Shown piece after piece: positions 37,000 through 45,422 of a DNA stretch of 50,098 nt. The position numbers and the translations under genes are program-made. This DNA is from Lentisphaerota bacterium (GTDB taxonomy: Bacteria > Verrucomicrobiota > Lentisphaeria > Victivallales > Victivallaceae), in NCBI GenBank assembly GCA_015061615.1, contig SUWE01000017.1, positions 1-50,098 on the forward strand, given 5' to 3'. The notes beneath the pieces were generated by a model that did no database searches, was not told the origin of the DNA, and saw only the letters and a program-made list of their open reading frames with translations. Numbering within the stretch: position 1 is the stretch's first letter; each line of letters opens with the position of its first letter.

Positions 37000-38471
37000 G
37001 CAGTCACAGCCGCAAACTTATCCGCAACAGCGGCAAATTTCGCCGCCATCGCCGGATCGGGAGAGAAGGTTTTGAGTTCAAAGGAGTTGCGGATAACTTC
37101 GCGCACCTCGTCCAGAGAGGCAAGTTCGCCTGCCGCCATCGCCTGCACCAGAATGTTTCCGGCGGCAGTCGCTTCGATGGGGCCGGCAACGACCTGACGG
37201 TTCAGCGCGCATGAGGCAAGTTCCATAAGGAATCCGTCTTTGGTTCCGCCGCCGACGACGTTGAGACAGGCATAGCTTGCGCCGAGGATCTTTTCCAGCA
37301 GAGCAAGTTTGGCGCTGAAATAGAGTGCCAGACTGTCATAGACCGCACGCACGACTTCGGCATCGGTGAACTCCTCACCCTGTCCGGTACGTTTCAGAAA
37401 TGCGCGGATATTGCCCGGCATATCTCCGGGAGCGGCAAATTCGGAACAGTTCGGATTGATGAAGTATTTGCACGGTTCGCTGGCGCGCGCCATCTGTTCC
37501 ATGTCGTTGAATGAGAGATTTTTGCCCGCTTCGTTCCAGACCCGGCGGAGTTCCTGAAAAAGCCATGAACCCATAATGTTGGTCAGGAAACGGATTTTTC
37601 CGCCGACACCGCCTTCATTGGTGATCGCTTCTTTTTCTGAAAGTTCAGAGATCATAGGTTTGTCGATCTCCGCGCCGAGCAGCGCCCATGTTCCGGCGCT
37701 CAGATACGCCCACTGTCCGGTAAGCGGAGCCGGAACCGCCGCAACCGCACTGGCGGTATCATGCGCACCACATTTGAAGATCGGAATCGGGTCACAGCCC
37801 AGTTCCGCACACAATTCAGCACTCAACATGCCTGAAGGAGTTCCCGCTTCAACGATTTCGGGGAAGATATCACGCGGCAGACCGAGTTTGTCTATAAGTT
37901 CCCAGTGCCACGTTCTTTTGGCGGGATCAAGCAGATTTGTAGTGGAACAGAAGGTGTACTCCGCAGTCGCATTGCCGCCCAGAGAAAGCGCCAGCGCATC
38001 GGGTATCGGCAGGAAGAAGGAGTTTTCAAAATCTTCCGGATGAGCCTCTTTGTGAGCGCAGAGCTGATAGATGGTATTGAGGGTCATGCACTGGATACCG
38101 GTGGCTTTGTACAACACATCTTTGCTGACCGTTTTCCACACCTTTTCCGCCGCCGCAACAGTGCGGGGGTCGCGGTAGTTGTAGGGACGGCGCCGGGCTT
38201 TTTTGGTGTCTTTGTCGAAGAACACATAGTCAACGCCCCAGGTGTCAATGGATATACCGTCGAGTTTCACCCCGGTGGCAAGTGCGTTGCGCAAACCGGT
38301 TTTCAACTCTCCGCAAAGGCGGTCGTAATCCCAGTAGAATGAACCGTCGATCTCCACCGGACCGTTGGGGAAACGGTGGATCTCTTTCATGGTAAGTTTG
38401 CCGTTTTCAACGGTTCCGATAATTCCGCGCCCGCTGGAGGCACCGAGGTCGAATGCGAGAAAGTTTTTCAT
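36996..38471 (-). CDS. rhaB: Rhamnulokinase
   Basis: FGGY-family sugar kinase, 491 residues, expected to phosphorylate L-rhamnulose. The ATP loop FDLGASSGRGIIG is at the N-terminus, DGISIDTWGVDYVFFD follows near residue 71, and VVGGGTKDGFLMELAS near 400; the length and these motifs match RhaB. Rhamnose isomerase and aldolase are not adjacent. It lies between hisA and the binding protein gene; AGGAGA precedes its ATG. Confidence 0.88.
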   Translation of the reverse strand: MKNFLAFDLGASSGRGIIGTVENGKLTMKEIHRFPNGPVEIDGSFYWDYDRLCGELKTGLRNALATGVKLDGISIDTWGVDYVFFDKDTKKARRRPYNYRDPRTVAAAEKVWKTVSKDVLYKATGIQCMTLNTIYQLCAHKEAHPEDFENSFFLPIPDALALSLGGNATAEYTFCSTTNLLDPAKRTWHWELIDKLGLPRDIFPEIVEAGTPSGMLSAELCAELGCDPIPIFKCGAHDTASAVAAVPAPLTGQWAYLSAGTWALLGAEIDKPMISELSEKEAITNEGGVGGKIRFLTNIMGSWLFQELRRVWNEAGKNLSFNDMEQMARASEPCKYFINPNCSEFAAPGDMPGNIRAFLKRTGQGEEFTDAEVVRAVYDSLALYFSAKLALLEKILGASYACLNVVGGGTKDGFLMELASCALNRQVVAGPIEATAAGNILVQAMAAGELASLDEVREVIRNSFELKTFSPDPAMAAKFAAVADKFAAVTA

Positions 38472-38492
38472 GTTTTTTCTCCTGTCATGTTA

Positions 38493-39263
38493 TTATTTAC
38501 AGTAGTTTACCACATCTTTATAAGCTATGTGACCGCCAAAAATATCCAGTGCCGAACCGATGGTAAAGTCGATCTTCCCCTTTCCGGCATCGCTGATGAG
38601 CTGAACATCGGCGAAAGAGGATATGCCGCCTGCGTAAACACATTTGCAGGGGGAGTACTCCGCAAGCAGTTCCACAAGTTCAGTGTCGATGCCGGAACAT
38701 TTGCCTTCGACATCAACGGCGTGGATGAGAAATTCAGTACAGCTTGAAGAAAGTTTTTCCAGAGTTTTTCCGCAAACTTCCATCGTCGTGAAGTTCTTCC
38801 ACCGGTCGGTGACGACCATATATTTTCCATCGGAACCTTTGCGGCAGGAAAGGTCAAGCACGATACGCTCATTGCCGACAGCTTTAAGCAGTTTTGCCAG
38901 ATTGCCTTCGTGAAACTCTCCGTTGGAAAAGACAAAACTGGTCACGATCACCGCCGATGCCCCGGCATCTATGAAAGTTGCGGCATTATCTGCATTGACT
39001 CCTCCGCCGAGCTGAAGTCCGCCGGGGTATGCCGCCAGCGCCTCAAGGGCGGCAGAGTCGTTGCCTGCGCCGAGTTTTATGACGTGACCGCCGGTCAAAC
39101 CATCTTTGCGGTAAAGTTCCGCATAATAAGCGGGGGATTTTTCAGAAACAAAATTCGTCCTCAATGCGTCACCGTCAGCGGTATTGAGTGTACCGCCGAC
39201 TATCTGCTTGACTTTGCCGTCATGCAGGTCGATACAGGGACGGAATCGCGCTTTACAGCTCAT
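38493..39263 (-). CDS. hisA: ProFAR isomerase HisA, eukaryotic (HIS6) type
   Basis: Histidine pathway isomerase (TIM barrel), 256 residues. The pattern is that of the plant/fungal enzyme, not the usual bacterial HisA: CIDLHDGKVKQIVGGTL near the start with catalytic Asp12, TNFVSEKSPAYYAELY, DLSCRKGSDGKYMVVTDRW (137-155), FLIHAVDVEG with Asp184, and IGSALDIFGG at the end. The stop codon of the upstream 350-residue gene overlaps its start by ATGA. No other his gene is in the window. Horizontal transfer or an old bacterial lineage are both possible. Confidence 0.88.
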   Translation of the reverse strand: MSCKARFRPCIDLHDGKVKQIVGGTLNTADGDALRTNFVSEKSPAYYAELYRKDGLTGGHVIKLGAGNDSAALEALAAYPGGLQLGGGVNADNAATFIDAGASAVIVTSFVFSNGEFHEGNLAKLLKAVGNERIVLDLSCRKGSDGKYMVVTDRWKNFTTMEVCGKTLEKLSSSCTEFLIHAVDVEGKCSGIDTELVELLAEYSPCKCVYAGGISSFADVQLISDAGKGKIDFTIGSALDIFGGHIAYKDVVNYCK

Positions 39264-40312
39264 AAGGCGGTATCTTCCTCTTCTTCAATGATTTCCGGAG
39301 CCGCCGCAAGATTGTTGACGATAACGGAATTTTCCAGCTCCGGAATATCGCATTTGATGGTGAAAACCCCCTCTCTGCGGGCGGTTACGCTTGCCGCCCA
39401 GAGATACTCGTCAAAAAGCTCGCCGAGACAGCCGTGCAATATTTTTTTGTTCGGACGGGCAATGTGCGAACCGTCTTCGCAGAAAAGCGGGGTCGAAACC
39501 TCAAGCAGCAGGGCTTTGCCGGAACTTTTACGGATGAAACTGCGCAGATTCCGGTGCGCGGCAGGGGCGGCGAAACAGCCGGAAGTTTTGAGGGTGTCAT
39601 CAGCGGCACACTCCGCACTTTCACCGGTTTTACCCACCGCAAAAAGCGCTTTGAACCGCCACGGACGTTTTTCACATTCGACCTCATCAGGAATACTCAA
39701 CACCTGACGCACCCAGTGAACGCCCCCGTCTTTCACTTCGATCGTGTGGCGCGCCGATGCTCCGGGAACCGACTGCGCACCGTTGTGGCGCCAGAAATCA
39801 TCTCCGCAATAAAATTCTGCGGCAAAACCTTCTGCGGAAGTGACCTTCACTGCAACCGGCAGAACCGCACCGTCATAAATCACTCCGTCCGCCGCCGGAT
39901 ATCTCCGGAATGATTTTTCACCGCAAAGAAGTATCTCAACTTTTTCCGGCGCAAAGGTGAATGTGATATTCTCAAGGGCAAGTTCCCTGATCGTACCGCC
40001 GTTGTCGGCGGCGATATCGTCGGTAAGCTCCACGATATTGCCGGAGTAGTTCCAGTGGCGGCGGGCGCGGTACTCACAGCCGAAAGGGATGACCGTTTCG
40101 CTGTCCGCTTCGGCAAGCAATGAATCATTTGCCAGATGACGGCGGAGTTTTTCCGCAAGTCCGAGTGATTCATCGAAGTTCCCCAGCCGTACCCTGCCGA
40201 TGCTCAAAACCTTTTTGCCGCCGTAAAAAAGTGCGGCACTTTCACTGCCGTCGGGATAGACCTCAAAGGTGGTCGAGGCAGTGGAAAATTTTACCAGTTG
40301 TTCTATTTTCAT
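39260..40312 (-). CDS. Unknown protein, beta-rich, cytoplasmic
   Basis: 350 residues that I do not recognise. No signal peptide, no membrane helix. The sequence is rich in beta-forming stretches (RELALENITFTFAPEKVEI, VLPVAVKV) and has an acidic C-terminal tail (EIIEEEEDTAL). A single-domain carbohydrate-epimerase-like fold is conceivable given rhaB nearby, but nothing in the sequence proves it. It overlaps both neighbours by 4 bp. Confidence 0.65.
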   Translation of the reverse strand: MKIEQLVKFSTASTTFEVYPDGSESAALFYGGKKVLSIGRVRLGNFDESLGLAEKLRRHLANDSLLAEADSETVIPFGCEYRARRHWNYSGNIVELTDDIAADNGGTIRELALENITFTFAPEKVEILLCGEKSFRRYPAADGVIYDGAVLPVAVKVTSAEGFAAEFYCGDDFWRHNGAQSVPGASARHTIEVKDGGVHWVRQVLSIPDEVECEKRPWRFKALFAVGKTGESAECAADDTLKTSGCFAAPAAHRNLRSFIRKSSGKALLLEVSTPLFCEDGSHIARPNKKILHGCLGELFDEYLWAASVTARREGVFTIKCDIPELENSVIVNNLAAAPEIIEEEEDTAL

Positions 40313-41223
40313 AAATCAGTTTCCTCACTCTTTTCCGGCACTGACTGCCGGATAAATCTTTCATAAATGACCTGCCAGCGCAGGTTTGACTCCGCTTTGT
40401 CCCGGGCGTACTGCTCAAAATCGGAACAGCTGCCGATCTCCTCAAGCTCATGCGGAAGCGAGCGGAAAAGCACCGCTTCACACTTGGCGACTCCCGCGCT
40501 TTTCAGCACCTTGCGCGCCGTATTGACCAGTTTGCGTGAACGGGAATTGCGCCACAACAGAAAGAGCGGATAGATAAGTGCCGTTATCCAGAATATCCAC
40601 GAGGGGAATCCCGGCACCAGCAGCGCCCGCACCAGTTCCGCTATCGGCAGAAGCATCACCGGCAGAAGAAATCCCCACGCATCTTTGTCGGAAATGAAAC
40701 AGTTCCCCAGATATCTGCGCAGCGGCGAAGGCGAAGTCTGATAAGCGAAATACTCCTCAAGACGCGGTTCGTTCATCACATGCCGCACCGAATGGCAAAG
40801 CTCATGCGCCAGAAGCTCCTCACGGCGGTAATTGAGAAAACGGCGCTTTTCACGGAAGGCGTTGCGCAGCAGAAACACCGCAAAATTCTGCTCCGGATCA
40901 CCGATAAGACAGCCGCCCCAGAGCAAGCCGATCTGACGGGTAAGGTAAAATCCCGGCACATGATAGACGGCAAAACCGTAAAGGTCTTCAGTGATATCCG
41001 CCGCTTCCAGCGTCAGTTCCGGAGAGATGCGGCAATCGGAACTCACTTCAAAAAGATCAAAGACTTTGACCTTGTTTCCGCCGCGCAGTTCGGACTCGAA
41101 TGTGTCATAAACGGCGGCAGTATCGTCGATACGGCGGAAAAAATCCTCCGCACTTTCCCCTTCGGTTATGAGGAAACCTGCGGCATCACAAATAATGAGT
41201 TTATCCAGAACGTCTCCGGTCAC
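40309..41223 (-). CDS. Putative membrane-anchored HExxH metallopeptidase
   Basis: 304 residues. The zinc-protease motif HELCH is at 140-144, in the context EELLAHELCHSVRHVMNEPRLEEYFAY; Glu156 or Glu157 could be the third ligand. Two hydrophobic segments follow (about 185-203 and 207-224), so the enzyme is probably membrane-bound. The start is GTG at 41221-41223, overlapping the ricT-like stop. Family and substrate are unknown. Its place in an operon with a ricT-like gene gives no clear hint. Confidence 0.6.
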   Translation of the reverse strand: MTGDVLDKLIICDAAGFLITEGESAEDFFRRIDDTAAVYDTFESELRGGNKVKVFDLFEVSSDCRISPELTLEAADITEDLYGFAVYHVPGFYLTRQIGLLWGGCLIGDPEQNFAVFLLRNAFREKRRFLNYRREELLAHELCHSVRHVMNEPRLEEYFAYQTSPSPLRRYLGNCFISDKDAWGFLLPVMLLPIAELVRALLVPGFPSWIFWITALIYPLFLLWRNSRSRKLVNTARKVLKSAGVAKCEAVLFRSLPHELEEIGSCSDFEQYARDKAESNLRWQVIYERFIRQSVPEKSEETDL

Positions 41224-42122
41224 TTTTTGACTCCGGGGTTGTTTTTGTTGTTGTTCCGGGGGGTATTTTTTTCCGGCGGCCGGTTCTTGTTCCGGTCACT
41301 GCTGTTACTGTTGTGCCGCTCCGGAGGACAAACGGTTATCTCGGATACGTGGAACACCGAAACATTGCCGTTTTCAAAGGTGACACTGACTTTGGATGTC
41401 AGCAGATTGCGGTCGGTTATCCTGCCTTTGCCGGCAGGGGTTTCGCAAAATTCACCTTTGCGCGGCATACCTTTTTCCAGTTCAAGGTATCCGTCATGCT
41501 CGTATTTGAGACAGCACTTGAGTCTGCCGCAGACTCCGGAAATGGTTCCGGGAGTAAGCAGAAGATCCTGCTCCTTTGCCATTTTTACGTTGATGGAGTT
41601 GAACTCCTTGAGAAAACGGCTGCAGCAGAGTACCTGACCGCATACGGCGATGCCGCCGTAAATGCCGGTTTCGTCACGCACACCGATCTGGCGCAGTTCG
41701 ATACGGACACTCAACGCATGCGAAAGTTCTTTGACCAGTTCGCGGAAATCGACTCTGCCGTCGGCGCAGAACTGGACGGTGAGCAGTTTTCTATCCAGAG
41801 TGTAGTGCGCATTGACCGGATTCATTTCAAGGGAAAGTTTCTCTATCCATTCGCGGACGACCGCCATATCCGCTCTGGCTTTGGCAGTGTTATCCGCCGC
41901 TTCCGCGCGCTCAGGTTCACCTGCGACACGCTGTACCTGCGGCAGATCTTCAATGCGCGAAGTCATGCTCGGCGACGGCAGCTGCGCTCCGGCAACGCCC
42001 ATATCTTCATAAAAATCGCGGCGGAAAACACATAAATCACCACGTTTGATCCCCAGTTCCTCAGCTCCGCGCACTTCAAGAGATGCGCCGTTTTCCAATT
42101 TCAAAACCCAGACTTTTTCCAT
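41220..42122 (-). CDS. PSP1-domain protein, RicT/YaaT family
   Basis: 300 residues from ATG 42120-42122 (MEKVWVLKLENGA); upstream in-frame codons lie in the promoter. The PSP1 core has a cysteine cluster: Cys161, Cys166 and Cys167, then SGVCGRLKCCLKYE with Cys198, Cys203 and Cys204, as in the Bacillus YaaT/RicT protein, whose complex carries iron-sulfur clusters and controls RNase Y-type RNA maturation. The tail from about residue 266 is low-complexity, rich in Asn, Lys, Arg and Pro. First gene of the nine-gene run, just downstream of a strong promoter. No ricA or ricF partners are visible. Confidence 0.85.
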   Translation of the reverse strand: MEKVWVLKLENGASLEVRGAEELGIKRGDLCVFRRDFYEDMGVAGAQLPSPSMTSRIEDLPQVQRVAGEPERAEAADNTAKARADMAVVREWIEKLSLEMNPVNAHYTLDRKLLTVQFCADGRVDFRELVKELSHALSVRIELRQIGVRDETGIYGGIAVCGQVLCCSRFLKEFNSINVKMAKEQDLLLTPGTISGVCGRLKCCLKYEHDGYLELEKGMPRKGEFCETPAGKGRITDRNLLTSKVSVTFENGNVSVFHVSEITVCPPERHNSNSSDRNKNRPPEKNTPRNNNKNNPGVKK

Positions 42123-42164
42123 ATATGCCGATCCATAAGAGTTAGTTACTTTATTAATATGTAC

Positions 42165-42193
42165 AATATAGCAGTAAAGCGGCTTTTTTACAA
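42165..42193 (-). promoter_or_regulatory. Promoter for the ricT-like operon
   Basis: Minus strand: -35 TTGTAA (42188-42193), 17-bp spacer, -10 TATATT (42165-42170) with a TGC extension. Predicted leader about 36 nt. A 10-bp inverted repeat, AGTTACTTTA (42144-42153) and TAAAGTAACT (42210-42219), lies on both sides, 66 bp apart start to start, about six helical turns, which could bind a looping regulator. Confidence 0.65.
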
Positions 42194-42233
42194 GTCCGAT
42201 TGAGTAAATTAAAGTAACTTTGCCTTGCGGAAC

Positions 42234-42280
42234 AAAAAAACAGGGGACTGACCGCAAAACTCCGATGCGCTCAGTCCCTG
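42234..42280 (-). terminator. Intrinsic terminator after the 940-residue protein gene
   Basis: Minus strand hairpin CAGGGACTGAGCG / CGGTCAGTCCCCTG (42241-42280) followed by TTTTTTTG. It is the textbook intrinsic terminator form, 71 bp past the stop codon, separating the large protein gene from the ricT-like promoter. Confidence 0.85.
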
Positions 42281-42295
42281 AGGATTTTTACAGTT

Positions 42296-42346
42296 GAGGC
42301 AATTTCAAAAGTCAATCAAAAAAAGATTGACTTTTGCAATTACCTC
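42296..42346. repeat. Palindromic repeat, short copy
   Basis: A 51-bp hairpin: a 22-bp arm beginning GAGGCAATTTCAAAAG, a loop of seven A, and a 22-bp arm ending GCAATTACCTC, with two mismatches between arms. Each arm matches an end of the longer element at 21237-21401. It lies 4 bp after the stop codon of the 940-residue protein gene. Confidence 0.75.
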
Positions 42347-42350
42347 AGTT

Positions 42351-45173
42351 TTATGACAGAAGGGCGAAAGAGGTGTCCCACTCTTTGCCTACACTCTGCA
42401 AATACTGCCATTCGGTATCGTCGGCGCCGTTGACGTAGAGGACGCCGATATCGCCTTTAGCGGTGCGGATGCGGATATCGTCGATTCCGTCGCCGTTGAA
42501 GTCCGATATCTGTTCTATGGAGTTTTTATTGTTACAGATACCGATGAAGGAGTCCACTCTGCCGTCTTCAACAAGCCATGCTCCGACCCAGCCGTTGGTG
42601 CTGTTCTGCAACAGGATATCATCGACGCCGTCACCGTTGAAATCTCCGGTTCCGACGATATTCATATCGCTTTTGAGCGTATCGAGACTTGCCCATTTGA
42701 CTTTGCCGTTTTCCTGAGTGAGATAAGTTCCGGCGAATCCGGCATCGTGACGCAGGACGATATCATCCATTCCGTCGCCGTTCAGATCACCGACAGCGGC
42801 GATCTTCCACTCCTTGCCCAGACCTTTGACATAGTGCCATTTGTTATCGTCACCGGTGACATAACCGAGGTCGCCCGCGGTGGAACGCAGGAGATAATCG
42901 GTCACACCGTCACCGTCAAAATCCGCGATACCCAGCATATTCATGTTGGATTTGAGGTTGTACAGCTCTTTGTAACCCTTGACCTTGCCGTCTTCGACCA
43001 CCCATGCGGCAACGGTGGAGCCGATCTTCATGAAGATATCCTGACCGTCTTCGGGCGAACCGCTGATATTTCCGGTTCCGATAAGTTCGACCTTGCTGTT
43101 GACATTGCCGAGATTGCCCCATTTGATAAGGGAGTTGGTCCCGGTGGAAATCCATGCTCCGGAGTACCCCTGTTTGGTGTGGACAAGGACAACGTCCGCA
43201 AGACCGTTGCTGTCAAGGTCGCATTTGACCGGCTGAACAGCAGGCGCTCCGCCGGAAACGGTAAGAGTAAGAGTGCCATTGTTATTATCCAGAGAATAGG
43301 TGACTCCGTTGCGGACAAGGTCGGCGCCGTTGACGGTGATCGAACCGTAATTGACACTGCCGTTGCCGATGGTGAGAGTTCCGGAGAAACTGCCGGCATT
43401 CTCAGCAAGTTTGTAAGTTCCGGAACGCTGATCGCTGCTCACGGTAATGGTGTATGATCCGCGACCTTTGATATTGGAAAAGTTGGTGACAAGACAGTCT
43501 CTCTGTGAAGATCGTCCGGTCAAAGTGAAATCCAATGTTCCGTTGTTCCAGACATTCGCACCGGAATCAACGTAAAGATATCCGCTGTGTTTTGCCCCCT
43601 TGTAAATTTCCAGAGTCGCCCCTGATCTGACATCGGTATCGCAGGCGGAAGCTCCTTCAAAAATACCGGCATAGCCGCCTTTGGCAACCAGAGAACAGAT
43701 TTCAGTACCTGACCACACCTGCAAATTTCCATCCTTCAGCAGAGTGACTCCGGAAGCGGAACCGGTCTGTCTGACAGCAAGCACACCGCCGGAACTGACG
43801 GTGACATCATACGCCTTGCCGTTGGGTGAAGAAATATAGCTGTTCCCATCCATCGGCAGGAACTGTTCAGAAAAGGTCATAGTCCCGCCGGAGGAGATCA
43901 CCACGCCGGAAGCATTTGCTCCGCAGACTTCCAGCACTCCGCTGTTGCGGATGATGACATTACTGATATGGGCATTGGATTGTTCAACGATGGTGTGTCC
44001 GCCGGAAATAACGACATTTGCCGCTCTGCCGCCGGAAGATATGGTAAATCCGCCGTTGCCGTTCACATTCACACCGTTGGCAACACCGCCGGAATATATC
44101 CAGACATATCCGCTGCTGCCCATGGTGAGATTGTCTGCGGAACCGCCGTAAAGGTAGATTTCCGCCTCATTATCGGCAAATGCTCCGTAAAGGTATCCGC
44201 CGGAAAAGACGTTGACCTGACCCGAAGCGTGATTTTCAACGCCGAAGGCTTTACCGCCGCTGTACAGCTGCATGGCTCCGGCAGAACCGTGCATGTAAGG
44301 TTCGACACAACCGGTTATGTGCAAATTTCTGACGACACCGCCGGAAGAAACTTCAAAAAAGGTATTGGCATCAATACTTGCTCCGGAAACAACACCGCTG
44401 CTGATCTGATGACTTTTGCCGCCGGAAGTGTACTGGACGTTGGTATCAGAGGTTATACCGACCTGAAATCTGATATGTTCACCTTCAAAATTCAACCCCT
44501 CCACTCTTGCACCGTTGGAAACATAAACTTCAGCGCCGGTGTAAGCTGTCATATTTTTACAGTATCCGCCGCTGTAAATGGCGGTCTTCGCGCCCTGATA
44601 CAGAACGGTATTGCTTGCATTGCCCTCTTTTTCGATGTAAATGACAGCTCCGGAGGAAACATTCGTATCCACAGAACTGCCGCCTTCGCGGATGCTCAAT
44701 GCACCGCCGGAAACATCGGTTTTGGACAAAACTCCGCCGGAAGTGGCTTCGACCCATCCTGCTTTGACGGTATTGCTGCACGCCGAACCGTAACTTGTGG
44801 CAATGAGCGCACCGCCGGTAACTGTAACGTTGCGGATAATCCCGTTGGCATTCACAGTCATATAACCGTTATTGAGCGCAGCGGTGTCGATTTCGCCGCC
44901 GTTGGCGATGACCTGACCGTTGTTGAGAGTGATATTTTTACCTGTGGCTCCGGTAAACACCCGGGTGATACCGCCGCCATCCACGGTGATATCAGTGATA
45001 ACGCCGCCATTATCGGCATCAAGAAGCTGGTCGGCGGTGACCGAAAGACCGCTTGCAGAACTCCATGTGCTTACAACTGCCCAGTTGCCTCCCCGCAAAT
45101 AGTGCAGACGGACGCTGTTTGCCGCTCCTTCAATGGCGGCATCCATAGTGAACTTCATAATACCGTTATTCAT
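42351..45173 (-). CDS. AIDA-like SSGG-repeat and FG-GAP-repeat protein
   Basis: 940 residues. Residues about 50 to 640 are imperfect repeats of roughly 20 residues with SSGG or YSGG turns, the pattern of AIDA-type adhesin passengers (a right-handed beta helix). From about 650 to the end are FG-GAP-like repeats with calcium-type loops such as DFDGDGVTD, DLNGDGMDD and DFNGDGVDD, about 45-50 residues each. There is no N-terminal signal peptide and no autotransporter barrel. The C-terminus ends EWDTSFALLS, which could be a type I secretion signal (inference). It has its own consensus promoter, an AAGGAG site and its own terminator. Probably surface-exposed or secreted. Confidence 0.8.
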   Translation of the reverse strand: MNNGIMKFTMDAAIEGAANSVRLHYLRGGNWAVVSTWSSASGLSVTADQLLDADNGGVITDITVDGGGITRVFTGATGKNITLNNGQVIANGGEIDTAALNNGYMTVNANGIIRNVTVTGGALIATSYGSACSNTVKAGWVEATSGGVLSKTDVSGGALSIREGGSSVDTNVSSGAVIYIEKEGNASNTVLYQGAKTAIYSGGYCKNMTAYTGAEVYVSNGARVEGLNFEGEHIRFQVGITSDTNVQYTSGGKSHQISSGVVSGASIDANTFFEVSSGGVVRNLHITGCVEPYMHGSAGAMQLYSGGKAFGVENHASGQVNVFSGGYLYGAFADNEAEIYLYGGSADNLTMGSSGYVWIYSGGVANGVNVNGNGGFTISSGGRAANVVISGGHTIVEQSNAHISNVIIRNSGVLEVCGANASGVVISSGGTMTFSEQFLPMDGNSYISSPNGKAYDVTVSSGGVLAVRQTGSASGVTLLKDGNLQVWSGTEICSLVAKGGYAGIFEGASACDTDVRSGATLEIYKGAKHSGYLYVDSGANVWNNGTLDFTLTGRSSQRDCLVTNFSNIKGRGSYTITVSSDQRSGTYKLAENAGSFSGTLTIGNGSVNYGSITVNGADLVRNGVTYSLDNNNGTLTLTVSGGAPAVQPVKCDLDSNGLADVVLVHTKQGYSGAWISTGTNSLIKWGNLGNVNSKVELIGTGNISGSPEDGQDIFMKIGSTVAAWVVEDGKVKGYKELYNLKSNMNMLGIADFDGDGVTDYLLRSTAGDLGYVTGDDNKWHYVKGLGKEWKIAAVGDLNGDGMDDIVLRHDAGFAGTYLTQENGKVKWASLDTLKSDMNIVGTGDFNGDGVDDILLQNSTNGWVGAWLVEDGRVDSFIGICNNKNSIEQISDFNGDGIDDIRIRTAKGDIGVLYVNGADDTEWQYLQSVGKEWDTSFALLS

Positions 45174-45214
45174 CAGTATACACTCCTTGTTTTGATAATA
45201 TGCTGTAATTACTT

Positions 45215-45243
45215 AACATAGCATTGAAAACACAGTTTGTCAA
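45215..45243 (-). promoter_or_regulatory. Promoter for the 940-residue protein gene
   Basis: Minus strand: perfect -35 TTGACA (45238-45243), 17-bp spacer, -10 TATGTT (45215-45220) with TGC extension. Predicted leader about 35 nt, ending in AAGGAG. Strong expression is expected. It is divergent from the purA promoter. Confidence 0.75.
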
Positions 45244-45342
45244 ATAAAAACTTGCAAAGATTCACCGCTGCCGTATTTTTTATTTTTCAGTCACTTCCGG
45301 TGAGATTATATAACATAAATCCGAAAAAAGCGGGGTTGTGAT

Positions 45343-45371
45343 TTGAAAAAAGCACCAAACGATGCTATTTT
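45343..45371 (+). promoter_or_regulatory. Promoter for purA-rodA
   Basis: Plus strand: -35 TTGAAA (45343-45348), 17-bp spacer, -10 TATTTT (45366-45371) with TGC extension, about 45 nt before the purA start, which has a GGGAG site. Confidence 0.7.
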
Positions 45372-45422
45372 ATATTTTCAAGTATTTATTTGTAATTAAC
45401 AACCAAATCGGGAGTTTTCATT

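Noticed and set aside
42351-45173. Classical type V autotransporter
   Set aside because: No signal peptide and no C-terminal barrel; the end is an FG-GAP repeat array.
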